Shown here in pieces: positions 58,619 to 64,000 of a stretch of DNA of 64,000 nt. A program made the translations under genes and the position numbers. How positions within the stretch are numbered: position 1 is the first letter of the stretch; each line of letters starts with the position of its first letter. Under the pieces are notes generated by a model. That model made no database searches and had not been told where the DNA came from. It worked only from the letters and a program-made list of their open reading frames with translations. Location of the stretch: the NCBI RefSeq assembly GCF_001642995.1, contig NZ_LOHS01000174.1, positions 1-64,000 of the forward strand. Direction: 5' to 3'. This DNA comes from Streptomyces jeddahensis. Its GTDB lineage: Bacteria > Actinomycetota > Actinomycetes > Streptomycetales > Streptomycetaceae.

Positions 58619-59338
58619 TCACTTGCAGCAGTCGCATCCCAGGCGGCAACCGCATACGTCCGCCTCGGCGGCGGACGGCACTGCCGCTGCGGTGGGGGTC
58701 GCGCAGCATGCCTTGCCTTGCCAGGCGTCGCGGCCTTCCTTGACGGCGATGGCTGCGATGACCAGGGCGGCGATCGGGTCGGCCCAGGGCCAGCCGAGGG
58801 TGGCGTTGAGTGCTAGGCCGATCAGGAGCACAGCGGACAGGTACGTACACAGGAGGGTCTGCTTGGAGTCGGCGACCGCACTGGCGGAGCCCAGCTCACG
58901 GCCGGCGCGGCGCTGGGCGGCGGACAGGAACGGCATCACGGCCAGGGACAGGGCGGCAAGAACAATGCCGGGGATGGAGCGTTCGGCCTCGCCGGTGCCG
59001 ATCAGGGTGCGGACGGCATCGACGGTGACGTACGCGGCGAGCCCGAAGAATGACAGCGCGATGATCCGCAGGGTGACCTTCTCCCGCGCCTCCTGCACCG
59101 CGTGCTCGCGGGCGGAGAACTGCCAGGCAACCGCGGCGGCGGAGGAGACCTCGACGACGGAGTCCAGGCCGAATCCGATCAGCGCGGTGGAGGAGGCGAG
59201 GGTCCCGGCGGTGATGGCGACGATCGCCTCGATGACGTTGTAGGCGATGGTCGCGGCGACCAGCAGCCGTATCCGTTTCGCGAGCACGTCGCGGCGGACC
59301 GGGCTGGGGCCGAGTGACATGGATATCTCGGCGGCCAT
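58619..59338 (-). CDS. Cation-diffusion-facilitator-like efflux protein with Cys-rich tail
   Basis: A 239-residue membrane protein with six helices in the CDF pattern. The metal site should be formed by GFGLDSVVEVSSA (first Asp cluster) and VADSKQTLLCTYLS, a variant of the usual HxxxD helix. The last 30 residues carry eight Cys (KACCATP...VCGCRLGCDCCK), a probable soft-metal-binding tail. It should export Cd, Zn or Pb. ATG 59338 begins 2 nt after the ArsR stop, so the two genes form a metal-responsive operon. Confidence 0.8.
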   Translation of the reverse strand: MAAEISMSLGPSPVRRDVLAKRIRLLVAATIAYNVIEAIVAITAGTLASSTALIGFGLDSVVEVSSAAAVAWQFSAREHAVQEAREKVTLRIIALSFFGLAAYVTVDAVRTLIGTGEAERSIPGIVLAALSLAVMPFLSAAQRRAGRELGSASAVADSKQTLLCTYLSAVLLIGLALNATLGWPWADPIAALVIAAIAVKEGRDAWQGKACCATPTAAAVPSAAEADVCGCRLGCDCCK

Positions 59339-59340
59339 GG

Positions 59341-59676
59341 TCAGCAGCACCCGTTTTCGTCGGCATCGACGCACGTGCGGTCGGTCTCCACTGCGACCAC
59401 GGCGGTGCGCAGGTCGTCCAGCGCGTGGCCGAGGCGTTCGTCCGCCAGTTCGTAGCGGATGCGGCGGCCGTCGGGCACGGTGATGACCAGGCCGCAGTCG
59501 CGCAGGCACGCCAGGTGGTTCGACAGCCGGGTGCGGGAGATCCCGAGGGCGTCGGCGAGGTCGGCGGGATAGGCCGGGGCTTCCCGCAGGGCGAGCAATA
59601 TGCGGCAGCGGATCGGGTCGGCGAGCGCGCGGCCGAACCGGGCCAGCACCTCGATGTCGGAGGCAACAGTCAGCAC
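59341..59676 (-). CDS. ArsR-family metal sensor, CmtR-like
   Basis: An about 111-residue winged-helix repressor. The recognition helix is ISRTRLSNHLACLRDCGLV; the Cys pair in this helix (C-x3-C) together with Cys in the C-terminal TCVDADENGCC matches the Cd(II)/Pb(II) site of CmtR. Metal binding would release the DNA and allow expression of the downstream efflux gene. GTG 59676 is preferred because TATCGT (59683-59688, minus strand) lies 6 nt upstream; GTG 59691 gives 116 residues. ATTCA-N8-TGAAT (59702-59719) is a candidate operator. Confidence 0.85.
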   Translation of the reverse strand: MLTVASDIEVLARFGRALADPIRCRILLALREAPAYPADLADALGISRTRLSNHLACLRDCGLVITVPDGRRIRYELADERLGHALDDLRTAVVAVETDRTCVDADENGCC

Positions 59677-59703
59677 ACCACAACGATACACGCCAACCTG
59701 AAT

Positions 59704-59886
59704 TCAAGGAATCGTGAATCCTCGCACCCGGTTCCGGAACCGCGCCTGGGCTTCGATCAGGCGGGCGTTCGCCCAGGCAATGGTGACCACCGGCAGGTAG
59801 TACTGATCGACGTGCACGAGCCGGGCCCGGGTCAGCGCCTCCTCGCCCCAACGGCACCCACTTCCCCGATCTGCGGCCGGAGTTTC
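59704..59886 (-). pseudogene. Unassigned coding remnant upstream of the arsR operon
   Basis: A minus-strand frame open from 59886 to the TGA at 59704 reads, at its end, VHVDQYYLPVVTIAWANARL and then IEAQARFRNRVRGFTIP. Codon bias is that of real genes. The only start is GTG 59817 (37 residues). It looks like the C-terminus of a protein whose 5' part is missing. I cannot name the family. Confidence 0.3.
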
Positions 59887-59924
59887 TCATCAGTGCGATG
59901 TCCCACAGGCGTGCGGGCATCGGG

Positions 59925-60725
59925 TCACTCACCGGCGCACTGCGCCCGGATGACGATCGAGACTGCCACGGCCTGCTGCCGCTCGGGTGGGATGAGTTCC
60001 CTCATCAGCTGGATCACCTCCGGGCTGAAGAGGGGGTAAAGCGAGCAGTCGTCGACGCTCATTGGCTGCCGGTAGGGCACCTGGACCTCCCGGAATCCGG
60101 CCCGTTCCAGCTTTCGTACAAAATCCTCCTCGGCGAGCGCCCCAGCCACGCACCCCGCCCAAGCGGCCGGCTGGGTCAGGATCTCTGGCGGGAGATCTTC
60201 CTGTCCGACCGTCAGGTCCGCAACGCAGAACCTCCCCCCAGGCCGGAGAACACGCGCACACTCGGCCATCACCCTGGCCTTCCTGGGCGACAGGTTGATG
60301 ACTCCGTTGGAAATGATCAGGTCCACCTGATGGTCCGGGAGCGGGATGGCCTCCATCTCTCCGTCCAGCATCTCCACGTTGCCCAGGCCCGCCTGGGCCA
60401 CCGCACGGGCGGTGCGCTGAAGCATCTCGGGAAGGAAGTCGAGAGCGATCACCCGGCCAGAGGGACCGGTGCGCCGGGCGGCGAGAATGGTGTCGATGCC
60501 ACCGCCGCAGCCCAGGTCGAGGACGGTCTCACCAGAGCGGATCGCGGCGAAGCGAAGGTGGTCGGCCACGCCGAGGGCGCGATCGATTGCTGCTTGGGGA
60601 ACCTGGGCCAGCTCCTCGTCGCTGTAGAGCTTGTGGGCCACGGCGGCCGTGGTGGCGGGAATATTCCGGTAGGCGTCCCTGACCAGTTGCTTCACTTCGG
60701 CGCTGTGCATCAGATCCCGGCTCAT
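59925..60725 (-). CDS. ArsM-like SAM-dependent methyltransferase
   Basis: A 266-residue class I methyltransferase. The SAM loop is VLDLGCGGGIDTI (68-80), with ALDFLPEML and the ArsM-family blocks SNGVINLSPRKARV and AWAGCVAGALAEEDF. In arsenite methyltransferases the first block normally reads SNCVINLS. Here that Cys is Gly141, while Cys192 of GCVAGA is kept, so As(III) methylation is doubtful and another substrate is possible. ATG 60725 overlaps the anti-sigma stop (ATGA). It is the third gene of the sigma/anti-sigma operon. Confidence 0.8.
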   Translation of the reverse strand: MSRDLMHSAEVKQLVRDAYRNIPATTAAVAHKLYSDEELAQVPQAAIDRALGVADHLRFAAIRSGETVLDLGCGGGIDTILAARRTGPSGRVIALDFLPEMLQRTARAVAQAGLGNVEMLDGEMEAIPLPDHQVDLIISNGVINLSPRKARVMAECARVLRPGGRFCVADLTVGQEDLPPEILTQPAAWAGCVAGALAEEDFVRKLERAGFREVQVPYRQPMSVDDCSLYPLFSPEVIQLMRELIPPERQQAVAVSIVIRAQCAGE

Positions 60726-60952
60726 CAGTCCAGCTCCTTCAGGGCCTGGTTCAGGCGCCGCATCACGTCGTCCGGGATGTCGCTGCGACCCGATGCGGCC
60801 AGAAGCCGCCGGAGCTCGACGGCGAACTCCAGCTCACCGCAGCAGCGCCGGCAGAGGGACAGGTGTTCTTCCATCGCCTCGCGCTCCCCTTGGCCGACCG
60901 TGGCATCCAGGTACTCCCACAGCTGCTTGACCGCGTCCGAGCAGGTGATCAA
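60725..60952 (-). CDS. Zinc-finger anti-sigma factor (zf-HC2)
   Basis: A 75-residue protein with the zinc-associated anti-sigma motif H-x3-C-x2-C (EEHLSLCRRCC) and an earlier Cys (ITCSDAV). No membrane helix follows, so it is a soluble ZAS. It would hold the ECF sigma factor inactive until a redox or metal signal disturbs its zinc site. TTG 60952 is selected because GGAGG lies 7 nt upstream; it overlaps the sigma stop (TTGA), giving coupled synthesis. Confidence 0.82.
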   Translation of the reverse strand: MITCSDAVKQLWEYLDATVGQGEREAMEEHLSLCRRCCGELEFAVELRRLLAASGRSDIPDDVMRRLNQALKELD

Positions 60953-61545
60953 CGCGACGCCTCCTTCAGCAGTCCGTTCTCCTGCGCGTAGTCCCACATC
61001 TGTTTTTCGAACAGCTTCCGACCCCGATGCAGGCGCGCGAGCACCGTCCCCAGGGGCACCTGGAGGATCGCAGCCGTCTCCTTGGCCAGGAAACCGTCCA
61101 TATACACCAGGACAAGTGGGATCCGGTACAGCTCGGGCAGCCGGCGCAGCACGGCATGCACGTCCTCCCGGCCGAACTCCTGCAGAAAGTCCAGATGCAG
61201 TGAATCGGAGTAAGGAAACGGATCCTCGTACGCGATCTTGCGGTAGAGAGAGAACCTCTCGGCCTCCTCGAACTCCACCTCACCCGGTTGCCTGGCCTTC
61301 GCCCGGAGGCGGTCGCGGCAACAATTGACCAGGATGCTCCGCAGCCATGCAGCACCCGCTGCAAGGTCATTCAGTTGATCGAACCTCTCAAATGCCTTGA
61401 CCATGCAGTCCTGCACCGCGTCCTCGGCATCGTCGCCGACCAGCGTCCGGGCAGTCCAGTACAGGCGCGGAAGCTGCTCTCGCACCAGTCGGCGAAATTC
61501 TTCCCTTTGATCCGCCCCGACGACCTGCACTGGCACCACAACCAC
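60949..61545 (-). CDS. ECF-type RNA polymerase sigma factor
   Basis: A 198-residue sigma-70 family ECF factor. Region 2 includes LYWTARTLVGDDAEDAVQDC and AAWLRSILVNCCRDRLRAKA. Region 4 includes VLRRLPELYRIPLVLVYMDG and ETAAILQVPLGTVLARLHRG. It directs transcription of a small regulon, probably including its own operon. The GTG start at 61545 is uncertain, since no Shine-Dalgarno is present and several GTGs follow. It is followed by the coupled anti-sigma and methyltransferase genes. A 36-bp duplicated element lies 60-130 nt upstream. Confidence 0.88.
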   Translation of the reverse strand: MVVVPVQVVGADQREEFRRLVREQLPRLYWTARTLVGDDAEDAVQDCMVKAFERFDQLNDLAAGAAWLRSILVNCCRDRLRAKARQPGEVEFEEAERFSLYRKIAYEDPFPYSDSLHLDFLQEFGREDVHAVLRRLPELYRIPLVLVYMDGFLAKETAAILQVPLGTVLARLHRGRKLFEKQMWDYAQENGLLKEASR

Positions 61546-61595
61546 GAGACGATTTCGACGCCCATTTTATTGCTTTCAGCCAGATGCAATAACGC

Positions 61596-61697
61596 TCAGC
61601 CCCGAGGTCGTCTCCATAGCCAGAAAGAAGCCGTGGGGGTCGTCCGTCTCCATAGCCAGAAAGTAGCCGTGGGCGTCCGAAGGGGTGTGGGCACCAT
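61596..61697 (-). CDS. Possible 33-residue Trp-rich leader peptide
   Basis: ATG 61697 to TGA 61596 encodes MVPTPLR followed by two near-identical modules, TPTATFWLWRR and TPTASFWLWRR, then PRG. It lies 50 nt before the ECF sigma start on the same strand. It has no Shine-Dalgarno and uses codons rare in Streptomyces (CTA and AGA twice each), so translation is uncertain. The duplicated DNA could equally be a protein-binding site. Confidence 0.3.
   Translation of the reverse strand: MVPTPLRTPTATFWLWRRTTPTASFWLWRRPRG
61608..61678. repeat. 36-bp duplicated element upstream of the ECF sigma gene
   Basis: GTCTCCATAGCCAGAAAG-A/T-AGCCGTGGG-G/C-GTC occurs twice with a period of 36 (starts 61610 and 61646), differing at only two positions. 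It lies in the 290-bp gap between the divergent sigma and membrane-protein genes. Confidence 0.85.
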
Positions 61698-61835
61698 GAC
61701 CACGGTGGACGCTCGCCTCAGCCGCTTGAAGTCAAGATCGAAAACCTCCATCGGCATGTAGCCAAAGCATCTGGCTCCTCGCGGGTCAAAACCGCTGACC
61801 ACCTCTTCCGCGGAGCAGCCGCCAAGGAGGCAATC

Positions 61836-62345
61836 ATGACCACGGTTACCCACCGGACCACGGCCCAGGCTGTACATGGGCCCGGCGCACTCCGCCTCGG
61901 GTCCGGCCTCATGGCGCTCGCCGGTCTGGCATTCGTCGGATACGCGGTGATCTTCTTCATCCGCAACTTCACCGGCGCATTCCTGGAGCTGGGCATCGGC
62001 CCCGGCGAGGTCGACGTCGGCCGGTCCGAGATCAAGGCGTTCAGCCCTGACCTGTACGAGTACATCTCGCACCTGCACATCGCCGTGTCCGGCTTCATCG
62101 CGGCCGCCGGACTGGCCACCGCGGCCCTCGCCTGGTTCGGCGTACGCCGCGGCCTCTTGTGGGCCTATGTCACAGCAGTCGCCGTCCCCGTGCTCGGACT
62201 GGCCGTCGCCCTGCCCGCCCACTACCCCTACAACCTCGACACCCTCAGCCATCTCGGCCTCATCTACCTGTCGACAGCCGTCTTCGTGGTCGGGGCACTG
62301 ATCGCCCTCAGGCCCCTGCTCGCGTCAGCGAAGGAGAAAGCCTGA
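61836..62345 (+). CDS. Small integral membrane protein, four helices
   Basis: A 169-residue protein with four hydrophobic segments (about 24-43, 80-104, 108-126, 138-158) and an acidic extracellular or cytoplasmic loop (ELGIGPGEVDVGRSEIKAFS). No family is recognised. AAGGAGG sits 5 nt before ATG 61836, an excellent signal. It is divergent from the ECF sigma operon and could be part of its regulon. A strong hairpin 14 nt after the stop shows it is monocistronic. Confidence 0.75.
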   Translation: MTTVTHRTTAQAVHGPGALRLGSGLMALAGLAFVGYAVIFFIRNFTGAFLELGIGPGEVDVGRSEIKAFSPDLYEYISHLHIAVSGFIAAAGLATAALAWFGVRRGLLWAYVTAVAVPVLGLAVALPAHYPYNLDTLSHLGLIYLSTAVFVVGALIALRPLLASAKEKA

Positions 62346-62358
62346 CCGACACGGACCC

Positions 62359-62397
62359 GACCGCCATCCTGCACCGAGCTGGTGCGGGGTGGCGGTC
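62359..62397. terminator. 17-bp terminator hairpin with wobble pairs
   Basis: GACCGCCATCCTGCACC (62359-62375) pairs with GGTGCGGGGTGGCGGTC (62381-62397), 15 of 17 Watson-Crick plus two G-U pairs, with loop GAGCT. It follows the membrane-protein stop directly. Confidence 0.8.
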
Positions 62398-62555
62398 ACA
62401 AGATGCCCTCAGCAACCGTCCGGCCGCTCTACAGCGACGACTGGTGCCGGTGCGCAGCGGGAGATCCCAGCGTGTCGGAGGTAGTACGGCCGCTGGGTCA
62501 GGCCGGTGGCCCGCAGGGCGTCGCGGTGCGGGCCACCTGGCGAGCGCGACCGCGA

Positions 62556-64000
62556 TCAGGCCCAGGGGCTGACCGCCGTGAAGGAACTGTCTGCGCGGAA
62601 GGTGGCGTTGTCCTGGTAGGGGTCGATACGCAGCTCGTAGTTGTAGTGGCGGAGGTAGCGGCCGGGGTAGTTGTACGACTCCAGGCTGACCGAGCCAGTG
62701 GCCGAACCGGGCCGGGCGCAGAAGGTGGCGTCCTTGTTGAAGGGCGTCGTGCCGTTGCTCGCGTCGGCGCGGATCCGGAAGTCCTTGTGGCGCAGGTAGC
62801 GGCCGGACGAGTCACGGAACGAGTAGCAGCTGCCGTCGGCCAGGCCGGGGACGACGGTGAAGGTGGCGCTCTGCTTGACCGCCGTGGTGCTGGAGGACGT
62901 CACCGGGTCGAGGTAGCCGAGGCTGTCCGAGCGCACGGCGGCGTAGCGGCCCGGGTAGTTGACCGACTGGAGCGATCGGGTGGTGTTGGTCGGCAGGGCG
63001 GTGCCGCCGGAGATGGGGTCGATGCTGCCCAGGGTGGGGATGACCTTCTTGATCAGGCCGTCGGTGTCGAACTCCATCCTGTCGATGGTGGTTTCGCGGT
63101 GGGTGCCGTCACCGCCGGGGATGGCGAAGCGGTGGTAGGCGATGTACCAGTCGTCGGTGTTCGGGACCTGCACCACGGAGTGGTGGCCGGGTCCCTTGAT
63201 GCCGAGGGCGAGGTCCTTCTCCAGGATCACGCCCCGCTTGATCCAGGGCCCGGTGGGCGAGGAGCCGGTGGCGTAGGCGACGCGGTAGTTCTCATCGCGG
63301 GTGTCGTTCTCCGACCACATGAAGTAGTAGGTGCCCTTGCGCTTGATGACGAAGGAGCCCTCGTTGTAGCCGGTGGGGGTGATGTTGGTGACCTTCGAGG
63401 CGTCGAAGGAGACCATGTCGTCGTTCAGGGGGACGACGTACGCCCTGCCCTGGCCCCAGTAGAGGTACGACTGGCCGTCGCCGTCGGTGAAGACCGCCGG
63501 GTCGATCATCTGGCCGGTGTAGGCGCCGCGGGCGATCAGCGGCTTGCCCAGGGGGTCCTTGAACGGGCCGGTGGGCGAGTCGGAGACCGCGACACCGATG
63601 TTCGTGTCGGCGGAGTAGTAGAAGTAGTACTTCCCGTTCTTCGCGGTCATCGTCGGGGCCCAGGCCCGGCTGTTGGTCCAGCTGATGTCAGGACCGAGGT
63701 CCAGGATGACGCCGTGGTCCGTCCAGTGGACCAGGTCCTTGGACGAGTACGCCTTGAACTGCGTACCGCTCCAGCCCGCGAAGCCGTCCGTGGTCGGATA
63801 GATGTAGTAGGTGTCGCCGAAGCGGACGATGTTCGGGTCGGCGGTGAGCCCCGGCAGGACCGGACTCCTCATGATCTGTGCGGAGACCGTCCAGGTGCGC
63901 TTCGTCCCGTCGGAGCCGGTCACCTCGTACGTCACGGGCTTGGTGAAGTCGCGCGGGGTGCCGGAGGCCGGGCTGATGGACGCGCCCTGGGCGAGGGTGA
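62556..64000 (-). CDS. GH43 arabinosidase/xylosidase with CBM42 (AbfB) domain, 5' end outside window
   Basis: At least 480 residues; the frame is open to the window edge. The visible N-terminal part (ASISPASGTPRDFTKPVTYEV) is a bacterial Ig-like/DUF5018 module. The GH43 propeller (about 40-340 of the visible part) has the catalytic Asp in TADPNIVRFG, the Asp in MIDPAVFTDG and the general acid Glu in YNEGSFVIK. The C-terminus is an AbfB arabinose-binding CBM42 with NYPGRYAAVRSDSLGY, SGRYLRHKDFRI and YPGRYLRHYNYELRI repeats. It should be a secreted enzyme that trims arabinan or arabinoxylan, complementing the GH43/GH51 cluster at 38-44 kb. It probably extends upstream to a signal peptide not seen here. 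Confidence 0.9.
   Translation of the reverse strand, partial: TLAQGASISPASGTPRDFTKPVTYEVTGSDGTKRTWTVSAQIMRSPVLPGLTADPNIVRFGDTYYIYPTTDGFAGWSGTQFKAYSSKDLVHWTDHGVILDLGPDISWTNSRAWAPTMTAKNGKYYFYYSADTNIGVAVSDSPTGPFKDPLGKPLIARGAYTGQMIDPAVFTDGDGQSYLYWGQGRAYVVPLNDDMVSFDASKVTNITPTGYNEGSFVIKRKGTYYFMWSENDTRDENYRVAYATGSSPTGPWIKRGVILEKDLALGIKGPGHHSVVQVPNTDDWYIAYHRFAIPGGDGTHRETTIDRMEFDTDGLIKKVIPTLGSIDPISGGTALPTNTTRSLQSVNYPGRYAAVRSDSLGYLDPVTSSSTTAVKQSATFTVVPGLADGSCYSFRDSSGRYLRHKDFRIRADASNGTTPFNKDATFCARPGSATGSVSLESYNYPGRYLRHYNYELRIDPYQDNATFRADSSFTAVSPWA

Noticed and set aside
1..64000. tRNA genes, CRISPR arrays, integrases or complete insertion sequences
   Set aside because: No TTCGANNCC T-loop with cloverleaf arms, no spaced 25-40 bp repeats and no transposase or integrase motif were seen by eye.

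Overview
This 64 kb window is chromosomal DNA of a Streptomyces or close relative. It has very high GC, near-saturated GC at third codon positions and frequent GTG/TTG starts. It holds the fasR-fabD-fabH-acpP-fabF fatty-acid locus followed by a DUF3145 gene, an SCO2400-type zinc-ribbon protein, and two families of intergenic repeats that I recognise as dispersed in Streptomyces. Gene order resembles the S. coelicolor SCO2384-SCO2451 region; that comparison is from memory, not a search. I see no tRNA, rRNA, CRISPR array, integrase or intact insertion sequence.

Layout. 0-9 kb: a drug-efflux MFS pump with a divergent TetR regulator, bracketed by inverted copies of one dispersed repeat; a DUF1023 hydrolase; a DUF4429/SHOCT protein; a MerR-aldo/keto reductase operon; a GNAT acetyltransferase; a serine hydrolase; a pirin. 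9-14.7 kb: the type II fatty acid synthase operon with its activator FasR, closed by two strong hairpins, then DUF3145. 15-28 kb: an SGNH lipoprotein, a mutarotase, a GH3 beta-glucosidase, a fused ArsR-SRPBCC regulator, TetR, EI24 and M14 carboxypeptidase genes, a possibly frameshifted hypothetical gene, a MarR/oxidoreductase pair and the SCO2400-like protein.

28.5-46.2 kb is a sugar-catabolic block. A galactonate-dehydratase-like enolase-superfamily enzyme and a zinc alcohol dehydrogenase overlap. They are followed by a TIM-barrel-like protein, the ChvE-MmsA-MmsB monosaccharide importer, a mutarotase and a HisC-like aminotransferase. On the other strand lie a GH51 arabinofuranosidase, a secreted GH43 arabinanase, a MalFG-type ABC importer without its ATPase, an SMP-30 lactonase and an IclR regulator. 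TTCGA-rich dyads upstream of several of these units suggest one regulon for arabinan/arabinose or galactose use.

46.3-53.6 kb: a GntR/FadR regulator with three operator-like sites, a dicarboxylate-type permease, malonyl-CoA synthetase MatB and an AccD-AccA fused carboxyltransferase (a malonate module), then an MreB/Mbl-like actin homologue. 53.7-64 kb is more accessory: a VOC protein, a bicovalent FAD oxidase, TerC, a decayed ModC TOBE fragment, a DUF4242 protein, a small secreted Asn-rich protein, a CmtR-like ArsR/cation-efflux pair, an ECF sigma/anti-sigma/ArsM-like methyltransferase operon preceded by a duplicated Trp-rich leader element, a small membrane protein and a GH43-CBM42 arabinosidase cut by the window edge.

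About a dozen genes show a -10-like hexamer exactly 7 nt (once 8) before the start codon and no Shine-Dalgarno sequence. I used this leaderless signature to choose several starts.
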